Below are positions 42,975-52,345 of a stretch of 64,000 bases of DNA, piece after piece. The position numbers and the translations under genes are program-made. Each line of letters opens with the position of its first letter. Position 1 is the stretch's first letter. Source of the stretch: Fibrobacter succinogenes (GTDB lineage Bacteria > Fibrobacterota > Fibrobacteria > Fibrobacterales > Fibrobacteraceae); NCBI GenBank assembly GCA_902756345.1, contig CACVQR010000013.1, positions 1-64,000 of the forward strand, in the 5' to 3' direction. The notes below the pieces were generated by a model. The model worked only from the letters and a program-made list of their open reading frames with translations, ran no database searches and was not told the DNA's origin.

Positions 42975-45449
42975 TTAACGGACCGACATTGTTTTCATTT
43001 GTTTACCATAGCGAATCAAGTACCGCCCCGCCATAGGAATATCGATCTCCATCGAAGACTGCGTTGTCATACGGCAGATAACACGGCCCTGTACATCCAT
43101 TACAAGAAGCGTACGCCCAGGCACGAGTCCAGACAAAGTAACGCTGTTGCCGCGAACAGAGGCTTGCCAATCGCTTTTTGCCTCAACATTCGAAAGGGCC
43201 ATACGGTTTCCTGTAATGTAAAACGACTTTATAAAACCAACGTCACGAAGGTACGAATCCTTAATCAAAATATCAACAACCTGCTTATAAGACCTTACGA
43301 CATAGAACATTCCGCCATACGTTTCAAAATCAGAATAACGATTGTGCATCAGCAATCCTGAAATAGAATGCCCGTTCCCGTTAAAACTGCCATCAAAATA
43401 TTCAATGGGTTGCCACACAAAATAATCCTTTCCGGCAAGGTCCAGAACATCATCCTTCGCTATACTGTCATTGACGACAATGTCTGCTTCTAGTGATGCA
43501 CACGCTTCTGCATTGCGTTCAACACCTTCTAGCCGCCCATTGACCATTTCAGCAAACCAGTACAATTCTTCCCTTGTGCCAATGAGATAACAGCCTTTCA
43601 AATTCTGTTTGGGCTTCTGCGGCTTAGGGAACCATTCCGCATACAAATCAATATTTTGCATCCTGGAAATTTTTTCTGCTACGCCGCCCAGTTCACCATA
43701 AGTCCAACGGTAAAAATCTGCACCCTCACGGGTCGGCGCCTTGAACTTGAAACCGTCATCTTCTCCTGTAAAAGTACTCGGATTGTCCGGATGGTTTGTA
43801 CCGCCATTCAAGTGATACGTTATCGTATATGTCTTCGGGCTCCATTTGGCGTACACCGTAACATCCTCGGTATTCCCGGCAGGAATTTCCGTAATCTTTT
43901 TCGTGAAAAGCGAATCCGCATACCAGCCGTCAAATTCAAATCCGGATCCCCGGCTAGCCGTACCTAGCACAAATGCAGCAGAATCTGCCGACCACCTGAA
44001 TTCCAAAGGTAAATAGAAGGTGCGCCCGTTGTAAGTTTGGCCTTTATTCATTTCGAAATGAATGACAAAGAAGCTTTTCCACTTTGCATAAAGTTTCCAA
44101 TCGCCATAATATTGCGTCTTTATGGTATCGATTTTTTGGACAAAGTTGCTATCCAGGAACCAACCCTCGAACACATCGTTTTCTTTTTGCGGGTCGCCCA
44201 ACACAATGGCGGAATCGCCCTTGATATAACTAGCCGGATTTTGCTCACTGTTTACACCGCCATACAAGACATAATCAATCGAGAACGCGTTTTCTTTAAA
44301 GACAGGGTACGCCGCCGTGTCACCATTATCGATACACTTGGAGTTTTCCACCTCAAATATGATACTGCTTGTAGAGCAGGCATTGCCCTTTTTTGCCACA
44401 ATGCAGTCTGTAGAAGTCCCTTTCACTTGGCCCGCGAAAGAGACATTCCTTAAAACGGCGACATCCATTTCGCCAACAATGCCGCCCGCATAAGCGCCTT
44501 CAACAAGCCCTAAACTGTAGGAATTTTCAATGAAGGCTGCACGCGAATAATCAGCGGCACTTTTACCGGCGTACTGTGGGGCATTCAAGGCCGGCCTCAT
44601 AGCCGTCACACATTCATCTGGAGCCAAGAATACACTACCGATCAGGCCACCGGCATAATCTTCCGCATGGACCGACACGTCCGTATATACATTATTCATT
44701 TGAACCGGCCCGCCAATTGTCGCCGCGATACCGCCGACAACTTTACCAGAAAAGTAGGAATCCGTAACGCCCAAGTTCTTGACAAAAGTAGGCGCTACGT
44801 TTCCACCATAAATATTTCCGAGTTCCATAAAAAGGCCGTAGTTTCCGCGCAGGCCCGAAATCTTGAAACCGTTGCCTTCGAACGTCCCCTTGAAAAGAAC
44901 CGGAATCCAGTACACAAATTCTTCCAAAGACAGATTCTTGTCTTTATCAAGCAAGTTCTTGTTAACGACAATATCATTCAAGAGAGAAATACAACCTTCA
45001 AATCGATACTCGGGACTGTATTCATAATCCTGTTTAGAAACCGAAGCAATACCATACAATTCCCTGGCGGTTCGGATCAAGTAACAGCCTCGTTCATCTT
45101 GCTGCGGAATTTCAGGAACAAGACCCCACCTTGCTTCCACCGTAAAATTTTCAATATCACTCACGAGCCAGCTTCTTGAGAGATTCCTGAAACGAGCAAA
45201 ATTTTCCCCTTTATAATAGCTGGAGTCCTTGCCGCTTGCAGACACAACATACCACCCTAAGAAGGCATAGCCTTCCTTTGAAGGTGCTTTCAGAATAAGC
45301 TTGGTCGTATCACGTTCGTAACTCGCCGGATTGTCCGGATGGTTAACGCCACCCATCAAGTTGTACGTGATTGTATAGGCCTGCGCCGAAATTGCGGCGA
45401 CAAGCACAAACGCCAAAAGGATAAAACCCCTGAAAAATGAGTATAACAT
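42975..45449 (-). CDS. Secreted InlB/GLUG-repeat surface protein, longer paralogue
   Basis: An 824-aa tandem duplicate of the 40723 gene, with the same domain order: signal peptide (LVAAISAQA), InlB repeat (ITYNLMGGVNHPDNPASYE), GLUG-like repeats ([31 protein letters not shown]), InlB repeats (DYVLYGG, EMNKGQT, TYHLNGG), a final GLUG unit (GSFNGNGHSISGLLM) and a sorting tail (VMDVQGRVICRM, MAGRYLIRYG). It has two extra GLUG units that the shorter copy lost. Surface adhesion is the likely role. A 104-bp spacer separates the copies. Confidence 0.85.
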   Translation of the reverse strand: MLYSFFRGFILLAFVLVAAISAQAYTITYNLMGGVNHPDNPASYERDTTKLILKAPSKEGYAFLGWYVVSASGKDSSYYKGENFARFRNLSRSWLVSDIENFTVEARWGLVPEIPQQDERGCYLIRTARELYGIASVSKQDYEYSPEYRFEGCISLLNDIVVNKNLLDKDKNLSLEEFVYWIPVLFKGTFEGNGFKISGLRGNYGLFMELGNIYGGNVAPTFVKNLGVTDSYFSGKVVGGIAATIGGPVQMNNVYTDVSVHAEDYAGGLIGSVFLAPDECVTAMRPALNAPQYAGKSAADYSRAAFIENSYSLGLVEGAYAGGIVGEMDVAVLRNVSFAGQVKGTSTDCIVAKKGNACSTSSIIFEVENSKCIDNGDTAAYPVFKENAFSIDYVLYGGVNSEQNPASYIKGDSAIVLGDPQKENDVFEGWFLDSNFVQKIDTIKTQYYGDWKLYAKWKSFFVIHFEMNKGQTYNGRTFYLPLEFRWSADSAAFVLGTASRGSGFEFDGWYADSLFTKKITEIPAGNTEDVTVYAKWSPKTYTITYHLNGGTNHPDNPSTFTGEDDGFKFKAPTREGADFYRWTYGELGGVAEKISRMQNIDLYAEWFPKPQKPKQNLKGCYLIGTREELYWFAEMVNGRLEGVERNAEACASLEADIVVNDSIAKDDVLDLAGKDYFVWQPIEYFDGSFNGNGHSISGLLMHNRYSDFETYGGMFYVVRSYKQVVDILIKDSYLRDVGFIKSFYITGNRMALSNVEAKSDWQASVRGNSVTLSGLVPGRTLLVMDVQGRVICRMTTQSSMEIDIPMAGRYLIRYGKQMKTMSVR

Positions 45450-45483
45450 GTCTCCTCCTTATATCTCATACAAAATATATATC

Positions 45484-45518
45484 AAAAAAGCCGGACGTTA
45501 CAGGACATCCGGTTTTTT
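45484..45518 (-). terminator. Terminator after the argA-nitroreductase operon
   Basis: Stem AAAAAAGCCGGA with TCCGGTTTTTT (one bulged G) and a 16-nt loop, 36 bp past the nitroreductase stop on the minus strand. Confidence 0.75.
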
Positions 45519-45553
45519 CCGTTGACAAAATGTCACAATCTACACAGAAAGCG

Positions 45554-46144
45554 CTATAAATACTCCACCAGGTTCCCGGTACGCGGAGATTCAGTGCGGT
45601 TCGGGAGGCCACTTTCGGTATCGGCGTAGCCAAGCGCCACCGAGGCGTACACGCGCTCGTCCTCGCGCAAGCCAAAACCGCGCAGGTATTCGAGCAGGGT
45701 CGGATCTTCATTAAGCCACTTGAGCTGATTGATATAGCAACTGCCAAGGTCCAATTCGTTGGCGGCAAGCATCATGTTTTCGACAGCGCAGGCGACATCG
45801 GCCATGTTGTTGCCGTAATCTTTTTTGTTTGCGACCACAATCAGAACGGGAGCATTGTAGCTGAAGGAATAATTTCCCTTCTGCGAAAGCATGATCGAAT
45901 TCTTGAGACTCTTGTAGAGGTCGTCGCGGAGTTCCATCTTCGCAAAGGCGGTCTGCACGAGTTCCTTGAGTTTTGCAATCACCACGGCATCCGAAATCAC
46001 GAAGAAGTGATTGCTCTGAGCATTACCGCCGGTGGGGCCGAATCGGCCCGCATCCACGATGGTCTGCAACTTTTCAAGTTCCACCGGCTGCGCCTTGAAC
46101 TTGCGGGTGCTGCGACGAGTTTTGATAGCTTCGAGAGTATTCAT
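45554..46144 (-). CDS. Nitroreductase-family FMN protein
   Basis: A 196-aa FMN-dependent oxidoreductase of the nitroreductase fold. The FMN phosphate-binding start IKTRRSTRKFKAQPVE and RFGPTGGNAQSNHFFV are typical. AVENMMLAANELDLGSCYI is the usual central helix, and VALGYAD the final strand. The natural substrate is not readable from sequence; it may reduce nitroaromatics, quinones or flavins. Its start overlaps the argA stop by one base (TAATG), so it is translationally coupled. Confidence 0.92.
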   Translation of the reverse strand: MNTLEAIKTRRSTRKFKAQPVELEKLQTIVDAGRFGPTGGNAQSNHFFVISDAVVIAKLKELVQTAFAKMELRDDLYKSLKNSIMLSQKGNYSFSYNAPVLIVVANKKDYGNNMADVACAVENMMLAANELDLGSCYINQLKWLNEDPTLLEYLRGFGLREDERVYASVALGYADTESGLPNRTESPRTGNLVEYL

Positions 46145-47502
46145 TACTTATCCAGCGGCAAAATCAAGATACGGGATTTACGCTTCTGGTTGTAGTGGTC
46201 GCGCTTGCTCTTGGGCAAATCGCTGACCGTACCATCTTCGAATCCGAAATGGTAGAACCAGTCGAGTGCCTGCGTCGTGAGCAAGAACAGCTTCTTGTAG
46301 CCCTTCATGCGGCCGACAGAAATCAGGTGGCGAACGATAGCATCGCCAATGCCCGACTTGCGGTAGTTCGCGCCCACGGCAATGCCTGCGACTTCGGCCA
46401 TGCCATCTTCGAATGCATGCAAGGCGCCACAGCCGTGAATACTGTTGTCGATGCTGTAGACAACGTAATCGTTGAGCTTTTCGGAAATGCTTTCCTGCGT
46501 ACGCGGCACCAAGAATCCCTTGTCGATGTAGTCCTGCATAATGCGCAAAATGTCGGGAATATCTTCGATGTTTGCAGGCCTAATGCTCGAGTACTGGTTG
46601 GCGTACACCATGGTACCGTCACCGCGGGCGCTGAATACTTCTTGCAGCACGCTGCCCTGGAATTCACCGCTCAGCAAGTGAACACGATTCGCACCCGCCT
46701 CGCAGGCCCGAATAGCATTCATCAGGTAGTCCATCTGCGCAAAGTCGAGCTGATCGGAATTCAGTTCCAGCAGTTCCTTTGCCTGGTCCACATCCATAGC
46801 CGAGATAACGCCCGAATCCGTGGGTTCCAGGTACTTGGTGTTCCGGCCAGTCACAAGGCCTTCGAGCTTGATACCGTTCTGGTTACCGATGAAGAAGAGC
46901 TTGCCCACCTTCATGTACTTGCAGAGTTCGGTCGCCAGTTCGGTAGAACTGATATTGTAGGCGTGCCCAAGTTTGTTCCAACCAATCGGCGGAATAATCG
47001 GCACGAACTTTTCGTCTAAAAGCTGTTCCAGAATATCGCGTTGAATGCGTTCAATACGGCCGGTGCGCATGTAGTCGACACCGTCTATAACGCCCATGCT
47101 GCGAGCCAGCACCCAGTTGCCCTGAATGCCCCGGAGGCCGCTTGCTGTGAGGTGACTCATGATATGCTGTGCAACGCCGAGAGACGCCTGCTCGATGTGC
47201 GGCAAGGCCTCTTCGCTTGTAAGACGCACGCCGGCATGGAACGTGGATTCCAGTTCCCACGCCTTGAGCTGGGCATCGATGCTGTTACGCGTACCCGGCA
47301 CGATAATGATGCGGATACCTGCCTTGTGCAAAAGCGCAATGTCGCGCATGAGCACCGGGAAAAGCGGGTGACTCATCAAGTCATCCTCGATTTTCAGCAC
47401 AAACAGCTGGCCCTTGAAGCGTTCCATATAACCGAACACTTCGCGAATAAAACCGGCAACTTCAAAATGTTGCGAATTAAAGTCAGGCGTTGCGTTATTC
47501 AT
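46144..47502 (-). CDS. argA: N-acetylglutamate synthase
   Basis: A 452-aa enzyme acetylating glutamate, the first step of arginine synthesis. An N-terminal amino-acid-kinase-like domain (residues about 30-290) has IIIVPGTRNSIDAQL and IIPPIGWNKLGHAYNIS. A C-terminal GNAT domain (about 300-445) has VAGIAVGANYRKSGIGDAIV, the acetyl-CoA loop, and LTTQALDWFYHFGF. This two-domain layout is that of E. coli-type ArgA. The kinase-like domain is probably the arginine feedback site. It is coupled to the nitroreductase gene, a pairing without obvious logic. Confidence 0.93.
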   Translation of the reverse strand: MNNATPDFNSQHFEVAGFIREVFGYMERFKGQLFVLKIEDDLMSHPLFPVLMRDIALLHKAGIRIIIVPGTRNSIDAQLKAWELESTFHAGVRLTSEEALPHIEQASLGVAQHIMSHLTASGLRGIQGNWVLARSMGVIDGVDYMRTGRIERIQRDILEQLLDEKFVPIIPPIGWNKLGHAYNISSTELATELCKYMKVGKLFFIGNQNGIKLEGLVTGRNTKYLEPTDSGVISAMDVDQAKELLELNSDQLDFAQMDYLMNAIRACEAGANRVHLLSGEFQGSVLQEVFSARGDGTMVYANQYSSIRPANIEDIPDILRIMQDYIDKGFLVPRTQESISEKLNDYVVYSIDNSIHGCGALHAFEDGMAEVAGIAVGANYRKSGIGDAIVRHLISVGRMKGYKKLFLLTTQALDWFYHFGFEDGTVSDLPKSKRDHYNQKRKSRILILPLDK

Positions 47503-47534
47503 AGTAAATAAGTTAGAAAAATGTTTTGTTCATA

Positions 47535-47567
47535 AAACAAGCGCGGCCCCATGGGACCGCGCTCGTT
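47535..47567 (-). terminator. Terminator after nuoA
   Basis: Strong stem AAACAAGCGCGGCCCC with GGGACCGCGCTCGTTT (few mismatches) about 31 bp beyond the nuoA stop. It isolates nuoA from argA. Confidence 0.85.
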
Positions 47568-47597
47568 TAGTTGAGATAGAATACTCTTTCTCGAATC

Positions 47598-48005
47598 TTA
47601 GTCTTGGATTCGAGTCCAGTTGAGGATTCCCTTCTTGACCAGGTAGATATAGCCTGCTTCAAGAATCACGAGGAATCCGAGCAACACGAACAACAAGTCC
47701 CAGCCGCCCTTGAGGAACTGAACGGTCCAGGGGTAGAGGAACGCCACTTCGAGGTCAAAGACCAGGAACAACATGGCGACCATGTAATACTTTACGGGAT
47801 ATCGTTCGCCCGAAGTACCGGAAACATGCGCGACACCGCATTCGTAGGACGTACCTTTGATCGAGGTCCCCTTGATTTTCCCAGGGTGCAGGAACCAGTT
47901 TGCCACCAAAAGGGCAGTGGGAACAACGAGTGCAAGGACCACGAGAATGGTCATCGCAAAAGTAGTATCAAAGATTTCAACGTTCGACATAGTGAGTTCA
48001 AACAT
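47598..48005 (-). CDS. nuoA: NADH-quinone oxidoreductase subunit A
   Basis: A 135-aa complex I membrane subunit. It has three transmembrane helices: TFAMTILVVLALVVPTALLV, then the conserved cytoplasmic loop SYECGVAHVSG with the reactive Cys, then KYYMVAMLFLVFDLEVAFLYPW with its acidic residues, and LLFVLLGFLVILEAGYIYL. ATGs at codons 1 and 6 are both possible starts. The gene is alone: no nuoB follows, a terminator does, and upstream is a divergent lipoprotein. The rest of complex I must lie elsewhere. Confidence 0.93.
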   Translation of the reverse strand: MFELTMSNVEIFDTTFAMTILVVLALVVPTALLVANWFLHPGKIKGTSIKGTSYECGVAHVSGTSGERYPVKYYMVAMLFLVFDLEVAFLYPWTVQFLKGGWDLLFVLLGFLVILEAGYIYLVKKGILNWTRIQD

Positions 48006-48058
48006 AGTAAATTTCTTTTTTCTCGTTAAGTCCCAAAATGTAAACTATATTTACTGGC

Positions 48059-48994
48059 ATGAAAAAGATCACTACATTTTTGGGATGTGTGGGTGTGGTG
48101 TGCTTATTCTGGGGGTGTTCCGACAATGATATCCTGACCCCGAACGGACCTATTGCTGAAGAACCTGCTATTTCTTCCGCAAAAGAATCTCCGGTCGCGT
48201 CATCTTCTTCATCATTAACGGATGCTCCTGCAACAAGCTCTTCCTCTATTAATGGTAATTCGAACCCGACTCCGTCGTCCAGCGATGGAAAACCCGGCCC
48301 GGTAACGATTACCCGAGATTCTATCGTCAAGCAAGACATTGACTTGAGCAAGATCGAAACCCCGAACTACAGCAGTGGCGTTTTCTGCTGGAGCCAGGAG
48401 TGCGAAACCAAGTATGCCGGAATGACTTCCAACCCGGATCTCCAGTCCTCGTCGTCTGCCATCAGCATCGACATCGGCATGTCCGAAGAAGCAAAGGTTC
48501 CGCCGACCATCAGCGGCAACACCATGACGGATATGCGCGACAACCAATCCTATAAACTGGAAACGGTCGCTGGCGTCCGCTGGATGGCTGAAAACCTGAG
48601 GTACAAGACCGAAAACGGAAGTTTCTGCGAAGACAAGGAAGGCAACGACGTATGCGCCAAGAACAAGAGCGTGTACTACACTTACGGCGTTGCACAGAGA
48701 GTCTGCCCCATGGGCTGGCGTCTCCCGACCGCAGACGAAGTCACCGCAGCAGCAGCGGCCCAGCCCGATAGCTGGTGGGTCATTGGCGGAAGATTCAAGC
48801 TCGACGAAGAGGGCAAGGTCTCGGAATTCGGCCTGAACGACGGACAAGGCTACATCTGGATTATCCAAAACGGTAGCAACACCTCCTGGAGAATCAAGGC
48901 CTATTCCGGCGACGAGGTGGAAAAGGCATTCCAGTCCAGCGAAGGCCCGCGAGCCTACAACGTGCGCTGCGTCGAAGGCGCCGATATTGAATAA
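48059..48994 (+). CDS. Lipoprotein with Fibrobacter major paralogous domain
   Basis: A 311-aa lipoprotein: signal LGCVGVVCLFWGC with Cys20, a Ser-rich linker (residues about 40-85), then a domain of the kind repeated widely in Fibrobacter (TIGR02145). Hallmarks: TMTDMRDNQSYKLETV, RWMAENLRYKT, YYTYGVAQRVCPMGWRLPT and the closing YNVRCVEG. Four Cys could form disulfides. Function of the family is unknown; members are surface or secreted. A terminator follows. The gene is divergent from nuoA with a 53-bp spacer. Confidence 0.9.
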   Translation: MKKITTFLGCVGVVCLFWGCSDNDILTPNGPIAEEPAISSAKESPVASSSSSLTDAPATSSSSINGNSNPTPSSSDGKPGPVTITRDSIVKQDIDLSKIETPNYSSGVFCWSQECETKYAGMTSNPDLQSSSSAISIDIGMSEEAKVPPTISGNTMTDMRDNQSYKLETVAGVRWMAENLRYKTENGSFCEDKEGNDVCAKNKSVYYTYGVAQRVCPMGWRLPTADEVTAAAAAQPDSWWVIGGRFKLDEEGKVSEFGLNDGQGYIWIIQNGSNTSWRIKAYSGDEVEKAFQSSEGPRAYNVRCVEGADIE

Positions 48995-49015
48995 CCTAAA
49001 CCTTTAACAAACGAA

Positions 49016-49045
49016 AAACCCGGGCGCACGCTCGGGTTTCTTTTT
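49016..49045 (+). terminator. Terminator after the paralogous-domain lipoprotein
   Basis: Stem AAACCCGGGCG with CGCTCGGGTTT (one mismatch) and following T-run. It may also act leftward for the zapA transcript that ends at 49060. Confidence 0.85.
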
Positions 49046-49059
49046 ATCTGTAAGACTTG

Positions 49060-49374
49060 TTATAGCTGATCGATATTGTCCACGCCTTCGTCCAAAAGGA
49101 GCGTAAGGTTCTGGACTTCCTTTTCCATCTGGTCGTAATAGTTTTTCGCGCGACCCAGCTGCTTGCGGAGTTCCATGATTTCGGACATAAGCTCCACGGC
49201 AAGCAATGCCATGCGCTTTCGATTGTCCATCTGGAATTTCGCCGAGCGTTCAAAACGCTGGTTGATGCTTTCCACAATGTCATTCAGTTCCGCATCGGGT
49301 AAGTCGGTGCGAATCTGAATGGACTCCTGGGCAACGGAAATGGTTACCGATTTCAAAGGTTCGATACTAGCCAT
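49060..49374 (-). CDS. zapA: Cell division protein ZapA-like
   Basis: A 104-aa protein of the ZapA type, which binds and bundles FtsZ at midcell. The N-terminal beta-strand head (KSVTISVAQESIQIRTD) is followed by a short helix (LNDIVESINQRFER) and a long coiled coil containing the family segment RMALLAVELMSEIMELRK. Size and layout are standard. It lies 43 nt after a gene for a coiled-coil protein that looks ZapB-like, supporting a division role for both. A 6S-like RNA lies 3 kb to the right, beyond uvrC; zapA and 6S RNA are neighbours in many Proteobacteria. Confidence 0.85.
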   Translation of the reverse strand: MASIEPLKSVTISVAQESIQIRTDLPDAELNDIVESINQRFERSAKFQMDNRKRMALLAVELMSEIMELRKQLGRAKNYYDQMEKEVQNLTLLLDEGVDNIDQL

Positions 49375-49417
49375 TATTTAATCCCTACGCCGAATGGATC
49401 ATCGTCCATCAGCATCC

Positions 49418-50284
49418 TTATCCGAAAAAACTTGTCTGCGAGCCCTCCTGCTTGCTCGCGAACAGATCATTGTCCTTTTCATCGGCCCCATGAACTTCGA
49501 TAGTCGGAACATCGTCTTCGGGTTCCTGAGCCGTTTCTTCTGCGGGTTCTTCGGCGGGCACTTCTTCAAGTACCAAGTCGTCTGCAGCTTCGCCCTGTTC
49601 CGTGGATTCTTCAGCAGGTTCTTCCGGGGCTTCTTCTGCAACTTCTTCAGCAGATTCTTCTGCGGGCTGTTCGGCCGATTCATCCTGATCGATAGAAATG
49701 TCTGTACCCAGTTCGTTTTCGATGGTTGCCACCAGCTGGTTGAACTTTTCCTGGGCTTCGGCAATTTCGTCGTTCTGGGCCTGTAGCTGTTCGTTCAGGC
49801 TGTCTACAAGAGCATTCTTTTCGGAAAGCTGTTCCATGAGGTTCGCGATAGTCGCATCCTTTTCGGCCACCTGGGTATTGAGGGCGCCCAGGAGTTCCGC
49901 CTTTTCGTTCACCTGGCCGGTCAGCAAGTCGGACTTTTCAGTCAGTTCGCGAATCTTGTCGTTCAGACTTTCAATGCAACCGTCTTTTTCCACAAGCTGC
50001 TGACCGAACACCGTGACGCGATCCACAAACTTTGCAATTTCGGCATCTTTCTGGTTCAGCATTTCTTGCTGTGCATTTGCCTGGTTGGCACGGGCGTCAA
50101 GGGCGGCCTTGCAGTCTGCCAGGTCGTGCTTGGCCGATTCAAGCAACAGGGTCTTGTCCTGCGCCATGGCCACAGCCTGCGACAATTCGCGTTTGATTTT
50201 GGCGTTTTCTTCTTTGAGGGTACGGACCGTGCCCAGCACACCCTCGATTTTTTGAGATAAAACACTCATTTTTTCTAAATTCAT
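49418..50284 (-). CDS. Coiled-coil protein with acidic tail, ZapB-like start
   Basis: A 288-aa protein. The first 185 residues are an almost unbroken coiled coil (LSQKIEGVLGTVRTLKEEN at the start, then heptads rich in Glu/Leu/Lys). Residues about 195-265 are a disordered Glu/Ala/Pro tract (PAEESAEEVAEEAPEEP). The short end is TSFFG. No signal peptide, so cytoplasmic. The opening resembles ZapB and the gene precedes zapA, so it may be a larger division factor. The acidic tract is like that of the outer-membrane protein at 20876; this is probably convergence. Confidence 0.7.
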   Translation of the reverse strand: MNLEKMSVLSQKIEGVLGTVRTLKEENAKIKRELSQAVAMAQDKTLLLESAKHDLADCKAALDARANQANAQQEMLNQKDAEIAKFVDRVTVFGQQLVEKDGCIESLNDKIRELTEKSDLLTGQVNEKAELLGALNTQVAEKDATIANLMEQLSEKNALVDSLNEQLQAQNDEIAEAQEKFNQLVATIENELGTDISIDQDESAEQPAEESAEEVAEEAPEEPAEESTEQGEAADDLVLEEVPAEEPAEETAQEPEDDVPTIEVHGADEKDNDLFASKQEGSQTSFFG

Positions 50285-50354
50285 TTCTGCTCCGTCTAAT
50301 GAGTTTTAGAACTTTAACATTATTAAGATAACTAAATTTTTTCATAAAAACCAA

Positions 50355-52214
50355 ATGATTTCTGTAAATGAACATATACAGCGGCGACTGACGGAATTGC
50401 CGGACCGGCCGGGCGTTTACATCATGAAAAACGCCCAAGGGAAAATCATTTACATCGGAAAGGCTAAAGTTCTAAAGAACCGCGTGCGCAGCTACTTCGA
50501 CGGCTCCGAGCACAACGGACACCGCGCGGCAACGCTCATGCTTCCCTACATTCGCGATATCGAATGGATCATTACCGAAAGCGAGCAAGAGGCGCTGATT
50601 CTTGAGGCGAACCTGATTCGCAAGCACACGCCCAAGTACAACGTACTTTTGAAAGACGACAAGCACTTTCCGTACCTCGCGTTCTCGGTCAAGGAGCCCT
50701 TCCCGCGGCTTTCGCTGTCGCGTTCCGTCAAGAAGGACGGCCGCCAGTATTATGGCCCGTACATGAGTTCGCGCTATATCGATAAGCTCATCGACATTGC
50801 GGCAAGGTTGTTCAAGATTCGCGAATGCTCCATGGAACTGCCGGCCAAACACCCCGTACGTCCTTGCCTCAACTACCACATCGGGCGCTGCAGCGCTCCT
50901 TGTGCCGGGCTCATTACGCAAGAGGAATACGCCAAGGATGTAGAAAGCACGCGCCTGATGCTTGAAGGCAAGCGCGACGACTTGATCGACAAATGGCAGC
51001 GTGAAATGGAAGAGGCGAGCGCCAATCTGGATTTTGAAACCGCCATGAAAAAGCGCGACGCGATCCAGGCGCTGCAAGCTTCCGGCACGCACCAGAAAAC
51101 CGACACCACCGACCCGAACTTGTCGCTCGACGTGGTAACGCTCCGCCGCAACGGCGACATGGCCGCGGCCGTGATTCTCGAATACCGCAAGGGCGTGCTC
51201 ATGGGGCGCAGACATTACCGACTCGAATGCAAGCTCGAAGACGACGAGACCGAAATATTCCGGCAGATGGTGCTCCCGTGGTACATGGAGGCGCCCCTGA
51301 TTCCTGCCGAAATCGCAACCGACATCGTGCTCCCGGAAGACCGCAAGGAACTCGAAGCAGCCTTAAGCAAACAGGCAGGGAGAAAGGTCTCTTTCAGCAC
51401 GCCCCAGCGCGGCGAAAAACTCGGATTCCTGAAGCTTGCAGGCGCGAACGCCGATATGATTCTCGTTGAAATGCGCGCCGAAGTGCAAAAGTACAGCGAA
51501 ATCGACCAGAGCGTCTTTGAATTGCAAAAGGTTCTCGGGCTTAAAAAGACTCCGTTCCGCATCGAGTGCGTCGACATTTCTCACCTTTCGGGCACAAATA
51601 CCGTGGCAAGCCTCGTGGCATTCAAGAACGGGCGGCCCGACAAGGCGAACTACCGCAAGTTTATCATTAAAACGGTAGAAGGCGTCGACGACTTCGCCAG
51701 CATGCGCGAAGTGATGACCCGCCGCATTCGCAGGCTCGAAAACGAGGGCGTTCCCATGCCCGACCTGTGGGTATGCGACGGTGGTAAAGGCCAAGTAGAC
51801 GCCACCATGCAGATTCTAAAGGAACTCGGCCACGACCAGGATTTACCGCTCATCGGGCTCGCCAAGCGCCTCGAAGAAATCGTGTTCCCCGACGACCGCA
51901 AAAGCATCGTGCTGCACCGTACAAGCCCGGCACTTAAACTTTTGCAGAACGCCCGCGACGAGGCGCACCGATTCGCCATCACCTACCAGCGCAGCAAGCG
52001 CAAAAAAGACTTGGAAGTCGAATGGCTCAAGATGCCAGGCGTGGGTCACGAAACCCGCATCAAGATTTTGAGCAAGTACAGGAGCGCCGAAGCGTTCATG
52101 GCAGCCCCCATCGAAGACATCGAAATCCTGCTCGGAAAGGTCCGCGGCAACAACCTACGCGACCAAGTCGCAAAGTACGTCACAGAATTTATCACTCCCG
52201 ATACTGAAGGCTGA
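50355..52214 (+). CDS. uvrC: UvrABC system protein C
   Basis: A 619-aa nucleotide excision repair nuclease, cutting on both sides of a lesion after UvrB loading. Domains in order: GIY-YIG (GVYIMKNAQGKIIYIGKAK, residues about 20-38), a Cys-rich segment (PCLNYHIGRCSAPCAG), a UVR helix pair (about 205-235), and an RNase-H-like nuclease domain (ECVDISHLSGTNTVAS and CDGGKGQ). C-terminal helix-hairpin-helix motifs are around MPGVGHETRIKIL. Length is typical and every domain looks complete. Confidence 0.97.
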   Translation: MISVNEHIQRRLTELPDRPGVYIMKNAQGKIIYIGKAKVLKNRVRSYFDGSEHNGHRAATLMLPYIRDIEWIITESEQEALILEANLIRKHTPKYNVLLKDDKHFPYLAFSVKEPFPRLSLSRSVKKDGRQYYGPYMSSRYIDKLIDIAARLFKIRECSMELPAKHPVRPCLNYHIGRCSAPCAGLITQEEYAKDVESTRLMLEGKRDDLIDKWQREMEEASANLDFETAMKKRDAIQALQASGTHQKTDTTDPNLSLDVVTLRRNGDMAAAVILEYRKGVLMGRRHYRLECKLEDDETEIFRQMVLPWYMEAPLIPAEIATDIVLPEDRKELEAALSKQAGRKVSFSTPQRGEKLGFLKLAGANADMILVEMRAEVQKYSEIDQSVFELQKVLGLKKTPFRIECVDISHLSGTNTVASLVAFKNGRPDKANYRKFIIKTVEGVDDFASMREVMTRRIRRLENEGVPMPDLWVCDGGKGQVDATMQILKELGHDQDLPLIGLAKRLEEIVFPDDRKSIVLHRTSPALKLLQNARDEAHRFAITYQRSKRKKDLEVEWLKMPGVGHETRIKILSKYRSAEAFMAAPIEDIEILLGKVRGNNLRDQVAKYVTEFITPDTEG

Positions 52215-52345
52215 ATATTCCAAAATGGAGTAGGGCTCGTTTGTATAAAAACGACCTTTACGAACTAATTTCGCCAAGCAACGATAAGAATTCTTTACTT
52301 ATCATTTATTTTAAAAGGACAAAAAAATATTTTTCGTTTTTTCGC

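Noticed and set aside
20876-50284. A functional link between the acidic Glu/Ala/Pro tracts of the barrel protein (20876) and the coiled-coil protein (49418)
   Set aside because: The tracts are low-complexity and one protein is exported while the other is cytoplasmic; similarity is probably compositional.
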